Origin: CBDCNP01 sp965222425
GTDB lineage: Bacteria > Acidobacteriota > Vicinamibacteria > Marinacidobacterales > DATDRI01
Direction of reading: 5' to 3'
Assembly: GCA_965222425.1 (NCBI GenBank)
Contig: CBDCTW010000008.1
Location: forward strand, 62,001 to 126,000
Length of the DNA stretch: 64,000 nt
The notes below the pieces were generated by a model, which had not been told where the DNA came from, ran no database searches, and saw only the letters and a list, made by a program, of their open reading frames with translations. The translations under genes and the position numbers were made by a program. Positions 1-8,233 of this stretch are shown here, piece after piece. Position 1 is the first letter of the stretch. Each line of letters begins with the position of its first letter.

Positions 1-47
1 TTGCAATGCTGACGGATGCTCTGGAGCTCGATGCTCTTCGCGTTCAC
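1..47 (-). CDS. istB: IS21 helper ATPase IstB, first 15 codons
   Basis: Only the start lies in the window. A GTG overlaps the TGA of istA (bases GTGA), which is the usual translational coupling in IS21 elements, and the following codons read V-N-A-K-S-I-E-L-Q. In the family IstB is an AAA+ ATPase that helps IstA choose and capture the target. The identity rests on position and overlap rather than on domain sequence, which falls outside the window. Confidence 0.6.
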   Translation of the reverse strand, partial: MNAKSIELQSIRQHC

Positions 48-1585
48 GAGTTCACCTCGCCGATCAGCGCGTTGTAATGGCCAACACCTGGCAAGGAACG
101 TTCGTACTTCGTGAGCTCTCCGAGCTCCACATCGCCAAGAGCCTGCGCCTGCTCACGTCGAAGAACTGATGATTCGACGAGGTGACGGATCGCCTCAGCA
201 TCCGTACAGCCGAGTTCGAGCGCTTGACTCACCGCCTCACGCAGCTTGTCGTAGCCGTGCTCGCGGCCGAGCTGCACGAGCTCGACCATCTGGCGGGTTC
301 CTTCGAGCTTCCCGTGACGTCGATTCAGCTTGGACCACAACTCGTCGTAGCTCGTGGGCCACCGACCTTTCTCCCGCCATTGAGCGAGCGGCGTCGAGCC
401 GGCCAACGCTCCAGGCTTCCTGACCAGAACATCCAAGTAGTGCTCGAGTTCATAAATCGACTGGCTGCGGCCGTAGCAGCGCTCGTGGCGTGCCACGACG
501 TGGCCCTCGTGCCAGATCTCAACTTCCAACGGCAGTAGCTTGGCCACAACTCGCCGGTCCCGTTTCAACGGAGTCGAGTACCAGTTCGTGCCGACTCGAA
601 CGCAGCCTTTCTTGTTCACCTTTGCAAATCGTCGCTCCTCGATATCGAACCCCTCGACGGTCAATGGCAACAGATGCTCCCGTTCAAGCTCCATCGCTGT
701 TCCGACAGCATGCTCCTTGCCGCTAATGTGGCGCGTCGCATCCTTGAGACAGCACGAGAGCAGATACTCGTTCAGCTCATCCCAGTTCGAAAACTCCGGT
801 ACCGGCGTCAGATAGTTGCGCCGGAAGTAGCCGACTTCGCTTTCCACCCCGCCCTTCTCGTTGCCTCGACTCGGATTACAAAACTCCGAGTCGAATCCCC
901 AATGGGAGCGAAACGCCACGAATCGCTCCGTCTGCTCTCGTTGATAACCACGCAGAATCTTAGTGACCGCGAGTGACAGGTTGTCGTAGCGCATGCGGCG
1001 GAACACGCCACCAAAGAACTCGAACGCATGCTCCTGCGCTTCGAAAAATGCTTGTTGCGTCGGACGCGGATAGCCGCGATGCAACGCGCCTCCTCCCGCC
1101 ATGCTTCGGACTACGAGCGTGTGGACCTTCTCGAGCTCACCTCCGATCCGCGCGTACGCCTCGTACCAGTCCACTTGCCCTTCATCGCCCCACGCGTAGC
1201 TCTGCGGAACAAAAATCTCTGTGTCCTTCAGGCCGAGCTCGCTCTTCCGACGAGCGACGTAGCGACGTACCGTTGATTCGCCAATCTCATGCTCCGGATG
1301 CTCGGCGCGCAACCGGGACCAGATACGACGAGCCGTATGGCGTTGCTTCCGAGGCGCTCGCTTGTCCTCCTTCAGGACCGCGTCGATGAACTCGCGTACT
1401 TCCTCAAGCTTCGGACTCGCACGCTCCGCGACTTTACGCTCCGGCGGTACCGCGCTCTCCAGCGCCTGACGCACCATCCGACGGTGTACTCCGAACTCCT
1501 TCGCCACTCCCTTTATCGTTCCTACTCCGTGCTCGTACTCGCCACGGATCTGCTCGAACAATCGCACTTTCGCACCCCTTTTCAA
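44..1585 (-). CDS. istA: IS21-family transposase IstA
   Basis: The 513-residue product has the IS21 layout: an N-terminal helix-turn-helix (about residues 22-42, KGVAKEFGVHRRMVRQ), a second HTH-like stretch, and an rve/DDE catalytic core. Likely catalytic residues are D139 (in GQVDWYEA), D201 (in MRYDNLS) and E248 (in EKGGVESEVGY). The length is normal for IstA and the frame is intact, so the gene may be functional provided istB beyond the window edge is intact. Its 5' side ends about 90 bp short of terminal repeats at 1638-1673, which mark the outer end of the element. The insertion cuts off the 3' end of a kinase pseudogene. Confidence 0.93.
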   Translation of the reverse strand: MKRGAKVRLFEQIRGEYEHGVGTIKGVAKEFGVHRRMVRQALESAVPPERKVAERASPKLEEVREFIDAVLKEDKRAPRKQRHTARRIWSRLRAEHPEHEIGESTVRRYVARRKSELGLKDTEIFVPQSYAWGDEGQVDWYEAYARIGGELEKVHTLVVRSMAGGGALHRGYPRPTQQAFFEAQEHAFEFFGGVFRRMRYDNLSLAVTKILRGYQREQTERFVAFRSHWGFDSEFCNPSRGNEKGGVESEVGYFRRNYLTPVPEFSNWDELNEYLLSCCLKDATRHISGKEHAVGTAMELEREHLLPLTVEGFDIEERRFAKVNKKGCVRVGTNWYSTPLKRDRRVVAKLLPLEVEIWHEGHVVARHERCYGRSQSIYELEHYLDVLVRKPGALAGSTPLAQWREKGRWPTSYDELWSKLNRRHGKLEGTRQMVELVQLGREHGYDKLREAVSQALELGCTDAEAIRHLVESSVLRREQAQALGDVELGELTKYERSLPGVGHYNALIGEVNS

Positions 1586-1637
1586 CCGACCCTCCTCTCC
1601 GGGTTCTTCCCCGGCTCAGGGTATCGGTCTCGATGGG

Positions 1638-1673
1638 GTGGGCCAAATCAAATGAGCGAAATGGGCCAATTCA
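1638..1673 (-). repeat. Terminal repeats of the IS21 element
   Basis: Read on the minus strand, two near-copies of TTGGCCCA occur about 25 bases apart (TTGGCCCATTT... and TTGGCCCACC). Multiple short repeats at the ends, which bind IstA, are typical of IS21-family termini. Confidence 0.55.
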
Positions 1674-2503
1674 GACTAGCGAACACACGGGCACCGGAGA
1701 ACCGGAGATTCCTAGCCGATCGAGATCAAATGGAACGGCCATCAGGGTTCCCGTCCGGTTATAGACCAGCTGCCCTGTGGAAACGTAATTGGGGAAGCTG
1801 CCGCCCTGCAGCAGGACCTTGCGTTCACCCGGCTCGAAAGCTCTCTTGCCTGTCACCATTTCGTAAAGCACTGCGCCGAAGGCAAAGATGTCCGTGCGTG
1901 CATCGGCTTCCTTCCCTTCGAGCTGCTCTGGGGCCATGTACTGGAACGTGCCGAGGATCGACCCCTCCTGCGTGAGAGGTTTCGCCTCCGTGGGCAAGGC
2001 CGATAGGCCACCGGCATTCGTTTGTGCAACCGTCATCTTCGCAAGTCCAAAATCGAGAAGCTTCGCGCCGGACTTCGTCAGCATGATGTTGCCGGGCTTC
2101 AGATCTCGGTGAACAACACCTTGGCGATGCGCTTTGTCCAAGGCATCGGCAATCTCAATTCCGTGCTGGAGAGCCTGGTCGAGAGGCAAAGCTCCTTTCT
2201 TCAATCGGTCGGCGAGTGTATCTCCTTCGATGTGCTCCATCACCATGAAGTCAATGCCGTTCTCGCTGGCGATGTCGTAAAGCGTGCAGATGTGTGGATG
2301 GTTCAGGCTGGAGACAGCACGGGCTTCACGCTCGAATCTCTGGGGGCTTCGGGATTGCTAGCTACGTGAGACGGGAGCACTTTGATGGCGACGGTGCGAT
2401 CTAGGCGAGTGTCTTTGGCCTTGTAAACTTCACCCATGCCACCTGTACCGAGAGATGATAGGATTTCATGGGGTCTCAGTTTGGTGCCGTGAATTAATGA
2501 CAT
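1674..2503 (-). pseudogene. Ser/Thr protein kinase (PD40 type), frameshifted, internally deleted and cut by IS21
   Basis: Reading from the ATG at 2503, the product shows the glycine loop GTGGMGEVYKAKD and VAIKVL, then a frameshift in a run of five C near 2350 (one C appears missing). The continued frame gives FEREARAV, the hinge (DFMVMEHIEG), the catalytic loop HRDLKPGNIM, DFGLAK and APEQLEG. After subdomain IX (GAVLYEMVTGKRAFEPG) it jumps directly to a sequence typical of the C-terminal beta-propeller (YNRTGTLMAVPFDLDRL), so the kinase C-lobe and most of the propeller are deleted in frame. The IS21 terminus removes the rest. Family membership is certain; loss of function is inferred from three independent lesions. 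Confidence 0.88.
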
Positions 2504-2511
2504 GGCTAGCC

Positions 2512-2556
2512 TTTTGAGGTTGAAAATAGCCCCGCACGGGTTGAAAAGTCAAAGGG
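2512..2556 (-). promoter_or_regulatory. Shared upstream element, copy 1 (promoter-like)
   Basis: On the minus strand just upstream of the kinase ATG is TTGACTTTTCAACC, then CGTGCGGGGCTATTTTC. A near-identical block precedes the gene that starts at 8952. TTGACT and TATTTT sit 18 bp apart and fit a sigma-70-type promoter with a very short leader, followed by AAAAGG as a ribosome site. It could instead be a dispersed intergenic repeat. Confidence 0.45.
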
Positions 2557-2680
2557 GTCTTCTGTCCCCAGAGTTTGCTCGCTTGCCCGTGCCGCGCAAG
2601 TTGACTTTTGAAAAAAGCAACGCTCAGAATGTTCAAACGTTCGTTGTTGCTGGGCCGCGTAGTATCTGGAAGACTTAGAC

Positions 2681-2867
2681 ATGAGTTTCATGGCCGAGAG
2701 GACTTTCTGACGGCAGGTTGGTGCAAGAATCCGCGATCTTAGAAAGAAGAAGCGGGTTCGTCAGAGCAAACTGGCGCGGATGATCGGCATTTCGCCCGGG
2801 GGCCTCACCAATTTCGAGAAGGCCCGCCGCAGTATCTCGCTAGACTGGCTACGGAAAATTGCCGACG
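2681..2867 (+). pseudogene. XRE-family HTH regulator, 5' part (nonsense codon, split by IS3)
   Basis: From ATG at 2681 (a second in-frame ATG is at 2690) the frame reads MSFMAERTF, an in-frame TGA at 2708, then RQVGARIRDLRKKKR and a clear Cro/CI-type helix-turn-helix (QSKLARMIGISPGGLTNFEK) up to LRKIAD, where an IS3 element interrupts it. The 3' part resumes at 4187 as ALDTPLAYFLPDG, a typical XRE ending. Removing the IS and one copy of the GACG target duplication restores the frame exactly. The gene is broken twice; the TGA probably replaced CGA or GGA. Confidence 0.85.
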
Positions 2868-2917
2868 TGAACCGCCCCGGGTTTCCCGGAGACTCCAACT
2901 CTTGAGAGGATGGAGTC

Positions 2918-3238
2918 ATGACAAGACGAAGCAGGTATTCACCGGAGGTAAAAGAGCGCGCAGTGCGGATGGTTTTCGACCAGCAGGCTCAGCACGAATC
3001 TCAGTGGTCAGCGATCTCATCGATTGCGTCGAAGATTGACTGTACGCGGGAAACGCTACGCACGTGGGTGCGTCGAGCAGAGCGTGATGCTGGGAAACGA
3101 GCGGGACTGACGACGGACGAGCGTCAGCGGCTGAAGGAGCTTGAGCGAGAGAACCGTGAGCTAAAGCGGGCAAACGAGATCCTTCGCAAGGCGTCGGCGT
3201 TTTTCGCCCAGGCGGAGCTCGACCGCCGACCGAGGTGA
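2918..3238 (+). CDS. IS3 OrfA (HTH protein), copy A
   Basis: The 106-residue protein has an N-terminal helix-turn-helix of the transposase-8 type (SPEVKERAVRMV ... CTRETLRTWVRRAERD) and a leucine-zipper-like C-terminus (LKELERENRELKRANEILRK). The ending ASAFFAQAELDRRP is typical of the IS51-like group of IS3. orfA overlaps orfB by four bases (GTGA), and a T-rich stretch (GTTTTTCG) before its end could support the -1 frameshift that makes OrfAB in this family. Confidence 0.93.
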   Translation: MTRRSRYSPEVKERAVRMVFDQQAQHESQWSAISSIASKIDCTRETLRTWVRRAERDAGKRAGLTTDERQRLKELERENRELKRANEILRKASAFFAQAELDRRPR

Positions 3239-4152
3239 ATGTGTTGTTCGTGGACGCGAACCGTGAGAGTTACGGGGTCGAGCCGATCTGCCGGATGCTT
3301 CCGATCGCCCCGTCGACCTATTACGAGCAGAAAGCGCGAGAGAAGGACCCAAGCCGCCTGCCAGCGAGAGCGAAGCGCGACATCCAACTCCGCGGCGAGA
3401 TTCGTCGTGTACGGCAAGAGAACTTTGACGTGTATGGCGTGCGCAAGGTCTGGCGTCAGCTGTGCCGTGAGGGCCGCGACGTGGCTCGATGCACGGTGGC
3501 CCGTCTGATGCGTGAAATGGGTCTACAGGGGGCGGTCCGTGGACGTCGATTCAAGACGACGAAGCCGGATTCGAGCGGCGCTCGCCCGATGGACCTCGTG
3601 GAGCGCGACTTCAACGCCACACGCCCGAACGAGCTCTGGGTCTCGGACCTGACCTACATCGCCACGTGGCGCGGCTTCGTGTATGTCGCCTTCGTCATCG
3701 ACGTCTTCGCTCGACTCATCGTCGGTTGGCGAGCGACGACATCGTTGACTGCCGGCATCGCTCTCGATGCGTTGGAGCAGGCGCTGCACGAGCGCCGACT
3801 AAACCCAGAACACCCATTGGTGCATCACAGCGACCGCGGCGTGCAGTACGTCTCGATCCGTTACACCGAGCGGCTCGCCGAGGCGGGCATTGAGCCGTCC
3901 GTCGGCAGCCGAGGCGACTCTTACGATAACGCTTTGGCTGAATCCATCATCGGCCTCTACAAGACCGAGGTGATCCGTCGACGTGGGCCCTGGCGTGGTC
4001 CTGAGGACGTCGAGTTCGCCACCCTCGAGTGGGTCCATTGGTACAACACGCAACGACTCTTGGAGCCGATCGGAAATGTCTCCCCCGTCGAGTACGAGAT
4101 GAACTACTATCGGTCGCAGGAAGGCTCGCTAGAGATGGCGAGACTCAACTAA
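3235..4152 (+). CDS. IS3 OrfB (DDE transposase), copy A
   Basis: The 305-residue integrase-core protein begins at a GTG inside the end of orfA. It shows an HTH_21-like region (IRRVRQENFDVYGVRKVW) followed by the DDE catalytic core: D in WVSDLTYIA, D in HHSDRGVQYVS and E in SYDNALAESIIGLYK. The frame is intact. It differs from the other copies by a few residues (for example DIQL here, DVQL elsewhere). Confidence 0.95.
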   Translation: MNVLFVDANRESYGVEPICRMLPIAPSTYYEQKAREKDPSRLPARAKRDIQLRGEIRRVRQENFDVYGVRKVWRQLCREGRDVARCTVARLMREMGLQGAVRGRRFKTTKPDSSGARPMDLVERDFNATRPNELWVSDLTYIATWRGFVYVAFVIDVFARLIVGWRATTSLTAGIALDALEQALHERRLNPEHPLVHHSDRGVQYVSIRYTERLAEAGIEPSVGSRGDSYDNALAESIIGLYKTEVIRRRGPWRGPEDVEFATLEWVHWYNTQRLLEPIGNVSPVEYEMNYYRSQEGSLEMARLN

Positions 4153-4186
4153 AACAGTCTCCGGAAAACCCGGGGCGGTTCAGACG

Positions 4187-4374
4187 CTCTGGACACACCG
4201 CTCGCGTATTTCCTGCCGGACGGCGAGAAGAAAATTGCGACCGGCGACCCGCGGGCGAAGCGGCTGCTGGCAGCGTGGAGGCTTCTTGGAACTGGCGCCG
4301 TTCTCCGAAGGGACTTCCTCAGTCTGATGGAACATCTTGGGAAAGGTAAGAATGTCCGCCGGAAGGGAAACTAG
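4187..4374 (+). pseudogene. XRE-family HTH regulator, 3' part
   Basis: This is the continuation of the regulator interrupted by IS3 copy A. In frame after the GACG duplication it reads ALDTPLAYFLPDGEKKI and ends in KGNVRRKGN-like sequence with TAG at 4372. Typical XRE proteins continue after the HTH in exactly this way (KIADAL ... LAYFL). No separate start is present, so it is only meaningful as part of the split gene. Confidence 0.85.
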
Positions 4375-4610
4375 CTACCCGCTTTTTCGCGGAAGGGAAG
4401 GGGACCATACCCTCCCCCCACCGGCTTTGTCGAGGAGCTTTCGCGATACCAAAATAGAGCCCCTTTGCTTTGGCAGAGCCGAGCAACAAGTTCTGGTCCG
4501 TTGAACTTGACCCTTCAGCGCAGTAGGCTACTGACGGGATAAGGAGCTTTATCTCATTCACTAATTGTTCGAAAATCGTACACTCTGGTCTAGGGTAAGG
4601 GCGTTTGAAG

Positions 4611-5001
4611 ATGAAGATCATCGACTTGGGTCAGGAGATTTTCGCAGGCATGCCCGTTTTCGATGGGCATCCAGAGGTTGAGATGAACGTCGCCGTTGCG
4701 CAAGCAGGAGGCCGGTGGCGACAATTTAGCTACCAGAGCACCCTCGGCGCACAAAATAACCCTGGGCGAACATACAGGGACCCATGTCGATGTGTTTAAC
4801 CATTTCTCCGCAGAGCACCGTGAGCGCGGTATCGATACCATGCCGTTGGGAATGTTTATCACATCGGCATATACGCACTACGAAAACTTGATTAACTGGC
4901 ATCAGTTGGTGGGGCTCGGTCGCTTTCAGTTCATCGGCCTGCCCCTCAAGATTCGAGGGGGCACTGGATCGCCCGTCCGCGCTGTCGCCGTTATTGAATA
5001 A
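4611..5001 (+). pseudogene. Cyclase-family (kynurenine formamidase-like) hydrolase, frameshifted and internally deleted
   Basis: The reading frame begins M-K-I-I-D-L-G-Q-E and covers the N-terminal part of a cyclase-family metal hydrolase. An extra C near 4759 shifts the frame; the second frame carries the metal-binding motif HTGTHVDVFNHF and, right after it, the family's C-terminal block (LVGLGRFQFIGLPLKIRGG). About 100 residues usually present between these blocks are missing. Family members open cyclic or formyl-amide bonds, as in kynurenine formamidase. The gene cannot make a normal enzyme. It follows the broken XRE gene with no obvious promoter. Confidence 0.82.
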
Positions 5002-5169
5002 GTATGAGAGTGAAGTAGTGACTGTCAGCAAAGACCGTATAGAAAGTACGGGACTTCACCGGAACAAGCTGACTCGACCCGCTTGAGAAAGGACAATAGT
5101 TCTCCTTTCTCGCCTCGGCCAAAGAGCTGATCTCCCGCTTGAATCCGCACTGGTTGCGATATCTCCTCC

Positions 5170-6528
5170 CTATCGTGTGCCCCAGCTCGTCTTCCGAAGT
5201 GTGACGACCGCCCAAGGTAGCATGACCAACGAGGCAACGATCCACATTGGGAGCATCGGCACCAAGGAAAAGAAGCCCACCTTCTTTGCGGGGGGTAGCT
5301 GGAACGCCCAGTAGAAGCTCTGGTGCAGCAGGACAACAAGAGACAGACCGATCAGATAACCGATCGGATTGATTGCCCCGGAAAGTGGCCCCACAACAAG
5401 GAAATAGCTCACAATGACCGGAGATATTAACGTTACAAGGAGAACAGCATAGAATGCCATCGCTACGCCCCAGGGTCTTCTCCACATGTGTCGAGCGCCG
5501 ATAATTGATTCCAGAACGAACGATCGCCGCCACCGTGTCTGTTGTTTGATGTACTTGGACAAACTTTCAGGTACAATCGTCTCTGCTTTGGCAATGGGCA
5601 CGTACGTTGTCTCAAACCCATCACGCAGAATGAAATTTGTCAGACCTCGATCATCGCCATAGGTCCGCTTAAGCCCCAAGAATCTCTGATTGAGCCATTC
5701 ATCCATCAGTTTTCTTAGGATGTCTGTCCGGTATACGCTAAAGGCTCCCGAGCAGCAGACGACGCTCCTAAAATAACCTTCAAGGGCCCGAAAGGTTCTG
5801 AAGGCAATGAAGTATTGTTGTGTCTGCATCCTGGTTAACCAATTCGCATCCGCATTACGAACATCCGTATGTCCGCACACAGCGGCAACTCGCGAAGAAT
5901 AAAACCCTCTGACGATTTGACTAAGCGCATCGCGTCGCAGAAAAACATCGCTGTCGACCAATGCCGTGATTTCGGCATTGTGAAGCCTCATTCCTGCCGC
6001 TATTGCACTCCTTTTTCCTTCGTTCTCCGGTAGGTGGACGCCCTTGTAGCCGAAGGCCTTAGTTGCCTGATCTATCCAGTAGCCAGTGTCATCACCGCTA
6101 CCGTCATTGACGAGGATCACCGTCAGCTTCCCTCTCGGATAATCCTGAGCAGCAAGAGACCGCGCCGTTGAGTATATTCCCCTCGATTCATTCCTGGCGG
6201 GAATAATCACGGCCACATGAGGCTGATAAGACATCAAGGGAAGAAGTTCAGGATTATACAATGCAAAGAAAACGTAGCGCGCTATGATTAGAGCTCCCAC
6301 TAATGCCGCATATGCGGAGAACACAGGATGGTAGTTGAATACATTGGTTACGCGAATCAGGACTATGACGGAGGCCAACCCAGCAAAAAGAATCCAGAAA
6401 ACCATTTGCGCTGGGCGTTCTACTTGGAGAATCCTGGAAAGCCCCCCGAAACATGTTGGGGCATCTAGCCAAAATGGCCTCCCCCTATTCCTGCGTATCG
6501 CCGAGGCCTCGAGCTTGGAGTCGATCAC
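5170..6528 (-). CDS. Processive family-2 glycosyltransferase, hyaluronan-synthase-like
   Basis: The 452-residue protein has two N-terminal membrane segments (about residues 43-95), a GT2 catalytic domain and three to four C-terminal membrane segments (about 330-445). Motifs are VNDGSGDD (UDP binding), VDSDVF (metal-binding D-x-D region), YGDDRGLT (catalytic base) and QQTRWRRSF (the QxxRW signature of processive synthases). This layout matches hyaluronan synthase and NodC, which polymerise N-acetylglucosamine-containing chains at the inner membrane. The actual product is unknown. A GTG at 6528 is used as start; an ATG at 6405 just before the first membrane segment is an alternative. It stands alone on the minus strand. 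Confidence 0.85.
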   Translation of the reverse strand: MIDSKLEASAIRRNRGRPFWLDAPTCFGGLSRILQVERPAQMVFWILFAGLASVIVLIRVTNVFNYHPVFSAYAALVGALIIARYVFFALYNPELLPLMSYQPHVAVIIPARNESRGIYSTARSLAAQDYPRGKLTVILVNDGSGDDTGYWIDQATKAFGYKGVHLPENEGKRSAIAAGMRLHNAEITALVDSDVFLRRDALSQIVRGFYSSRVAAVCGHTDVRNADANWLTRMQTQQYFIAFRTFRALEGYFRSVVCCSGAFSVYRTDILRKLMDEWLNQRFLGLKRTYGDDRGLTNFILRDGFETTYVPIAKAETIVPESLSKYIKQQTRWRRSFVLESIIGARHMWRRPWGVAMAFYAVLLVTLISPVIVSYFLVVGPLSGAINPIGYLIGLSLVVLLHQSFYWAFQLPPAKKVGFFSLVPMLPMWIVASLVMLPWAVVTLRKTSWGTR

Positions 6529-6535
6529 GCGTCGC

Positions 6536-6670
6536 TCACTGCAACCTTGGTGTTCTGCTCGACTTCATGGATTCTATCCTGTGCTCTAGCAAGGTCTCGT
6601 TGTGACGTAGCAACACCCACTCGCCGTCCCAGTGGGCACGCCGGCAGTGCTCATGCTCGGCGCCTGGCAC
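6536..6670 (-). CDS. Small ORF just upstream of the glycosyltransferase, unrecognised
   Basis: A GTG-started 44-codon frame encodes a His/Cys/Trp-rich stretch (EHEHCRRAHWDGEWVLL) and ends 7 bases before the GTG of the glycosyltransferase, a spacing that would allow coupled translation. No family is recognised. It may be a remnant of a longer gene or a chance frame. Confidence 0.25.
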   Translation of the reverse strand: MPGAEHEHCRRAHWDGEWVLLRHNETLLEHRIESMKSSRTPRLQ

Positions 6671-6706
6671 CGTGGCCTACGCCTATTACACTTTTCTTCG
6701 TTGGGG

Positions 6707-7459
6707 CGAATCGAGTTACTTGGACGCGACCCGAAGATGGGCTCGGCGATTGTCTTGCCAACAACCCTCGTTGTGCTCGGTGCAAGACGGCTGATCCTTC
6801 CCGTAGCTGATCGTGCGGAGTCGGTCGGCCGGCACACCAAGTGAGACGAGGTAGTCCATCGCGGACTTGGCTCGACGTTCCCCGAGCGCCAAGTTGTACT
6901 CCACCGTGCCGCGCTCATCGCAGTGCCCTTCGATCTCGAGGACCGCGGTGTTGTAGCCGAGCTTCAGCCACTCGGCGTTCTTGGCCAAGGTATCCCTCGC
7001 ATCGGACCGCAGATCCGACCGGTCATAGTCGAAATAGGCGTCCGACACGTTCTTTTGGAGCTCCATGGCCGTCGCCTGAACAAAGAGCTCCTCCTCCGTG
7101 GGTTGCTTCGGCGGTGGAGGCGGCGGTGGAGGTGGGGGCGGTGGTGGGGGCGGCTCCTCCTTCGGTGGAGGAGGTGGCGGCGGGGGTGGCTTCTTTCCAC
7201 AGCCAACTAACTCGGTGGCTAGAACCGCGACAAATACGAACAGCCCTAGCCAGGCTATCCATCGTTTCTTCACGAAGTCACCTCCTACGCGTTATGATAG
7301 GTAGAGTTTAGATCGTTCCTCGTGACACCGGCCACAATCGGCCTGCGTACTGGGGTTCGAGCCCGGGGGCTGTTTTTCATTCGGAGCCACGAAACTGATA
7401 AAGTACCCGAAACGGGCACGTCAGTCTAAACGCCTAAGCGCAAATTTGTCAAGATCATC
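6707..7459 (-). repeat. Long duplication containing pal and its upstream region, copy 1
   Basis: About 750 bp match 26929-27680 in inverted orientation with only a handful of differences seen by eye, mostly in the upstream region. The match starts right after the pal stop region (CTCGATTCG) and ends 186 bp upstream of the start at GTCAAGATCAT. Outside these points the sequences are unrelated. No transposase or terminal repeats accompany either copy. Confidence 0.9.
6716..7273 (-). CDS. pal: Peptidoglycan-associated lipoprotein Pal, copy 1
   Basis: The 185-residue precursor has a lipoprotein signal with lipobox LVGC (Cys about residue 25), then an unusually long proline-rich spacer with tracts of nine and fifteen prolines, and an OmpA-like C-terminal domain with the Pal signature (YFDYDRSDLR, IEGHCDERGTVEYNLALGER). 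Pal anchors the outer membrane to peptidoglycan and works with TolB. The start is supported by GGAGG eight bases upstream. A copy differing at residue 4 (Arg here, Gln there) lies at 27114 in the opposite orientation. No tol genes are adjacent to either copy. Confidence 0.93.
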   Translation of the reverse strand: MKKRWIAWLGLFVFVAVLATELVGCGKKPPPPPPPPPKEEPPPPPPPPPPPPPPPKQPTEEELFVQATAMELQKNVSDAYFDYDRSDLRSDARDTLAKNAEWLKLGYNTAVLEIEGHCDERGTVEYNLALGERRAKSAMDYLVSLGVPADRLRTISYGKDQPSCTEHNEGCWQDNRRAHLRVASK

Positions 7460-7762
7460 ACCGCCGGCCCCGGCGGCGCCTCTCCTCGTCTCATTTGAAT
7501 ACGTGAAGAATTGGGCGGTGGGCCCCCCTCGGGTGCTCTGGTTTCGGCCTGAAAGTCTGAGCCTTGACACCCGGAGGGCTATTACCAGTGGGTTGTCGCG
7601 GGCCAGTACCTTTTCAGTGGTTCAACCCTGTTCCTAGCTTGTTGCCTCACAAGGCGGGGTCGGATAAGATCCCCTCCACGCTTCCTTTTACCGAGAAAAC
7701 GCCGGACGCACCTACCCAACCAAACCGTCCTGGATTCATGATGATAACCAAAGGACGAAATC
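7460..7762. other. Intergenic stretch between pal copy 1 and the 7763 gene
   Basis: No convincing gene is seen. It holds a GC-rich palindromic patch (GCCGGCCCCGGCGGC, about 7463-7477) and, at its end, AAAGGACGAAATC as the ribosome site of the next gene. Confidence 0.4.
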
Positions 7763-8233
7763 ATGAGACACATCATCGCGGGTATTGCGACCCTGCTATG
7801 GGCGGCCGCCGCCCAGGCTGACGAAAGGCAAGAGAAAGAGAAAGACGCGGAGGATCAACCGAAAAAAGTGGAGCTCGTCTTGAGTGCCGAGCACCCATGT
7901 GTGGCACCGCCCGCCTGTGGTGGCCCAATCCTTCTTGAGGTCCCGGAAAAAGACGCCCCAAAGGCGGTGGAACCGATGCCGCTTCTTTTTGCCTCGTTGA
8001 TGATCACCTCGTTTGCCGACTTGGCCAGCACCGAAATCGCCCTCGCGAACGGTGGGGCGCACGAGGCAAATCCGTTATTGCAGAATCAGGGGGTACGAAT
8101 TGCCGCCACCGTCGCCGCCCCTCTGGCTGTCTACTTCATTGGGAAGAAGCTCAGCCGGAAGAAACGAATCGCATTGTATATTGGAGTATCGGTGGGCTGG
8201 GCTTATCTGTCTGTCCACAACGTCAATCAGTAG
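7763..8233 (+). CDS. Exported/membrane protein, DUF5658-like, unknown function
   Basis: The 156-residue product begins with a signal peptide (MRHIIAGIATLLWAAAAQA), followed by a charged, lysine-rich segment, a cysteine pair in HPCVAPPACGG, and two hydrophobic segments. The block FADLASTEIALANGGAHEANPLLQ resembles small membrane proteins of the DUF5658 type, where a D-x-x-ST-E pattern precedes an E-x-NP motif. A ribosome site (AAGGACG) precedes the ATG. Its 3' end overlaps the convergent gene by seven bases. No function is known. Confidence 0.6.
   Translation: MRHIIAGIATLLWAAAAQADERQEKEKDAEDQPKKVELVLSAEHPCVAPPACGGPILLEVPEKDAPKAVEPMPLLFASLMITSFADLASTEIALANGGAHEANPLLQNQGVRIAATVAAPLAVYFIGKKLSRKKRIALYIGVSVGWAYLSVHNVNQ

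Larger units (their letters stand above)
1..1673 (-). mobile_element. IS21-family element (one end and istA; istB end outside window)
   Basis: The element starts, in its own orientation, at 1673 with TGAATTGGCCCATTTCGC, then istA, then the first codons of istB. The other terminus and the target duplication cannot be seen because the window begins inside istB. The boundary at 1673 is placed where kinase-like coding stops and the TG-starting repeated terminus begins, so it could be off by a few bases. Confidence 0.8.
2868..4182 (+). mobile_element. IS3-family element, copy A (1315 bp)
   Basis: The ends are imperfect inverted repeats: TGAACCGCCCCGGGTTTCCC on the left and, read inward from the right, TGAACCGCCCCGGGTTTTCC. 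The flanks carry a 4-bp duplication, GACG (2864-2867 and 4183-4186), consistent with IS3 transposition. It contains overlapping orfA and orfB. Three more full copies of identical length and the start of a fifth copy are in the window. Confidence 0.95.

Noticed and set aside
2506..2691. A 61-codon minus-strand frame upstream of the kinase
   Set aside because: Its first codons lie opposite the XRE start and its last part is the promoter-like repeat; no recognisable protein sequence.
6923..7311. Glycine- or arginine-rich long frames opposite and alongside pal (also at 27076-27546)
   Set aside because: They arise from the CCN repeats of the polyproline spacer read in other frames; the OmpA-like domain and lipobox lie in the pal frame.
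7320..7370. Possible tRNA in the pal upstream region (GGGGTTCGAGCCCGG looks like a T arm)
   Set aside because: No matching acceptor stem, anticodon arm or D arm could be folded at the right distances on either strand.
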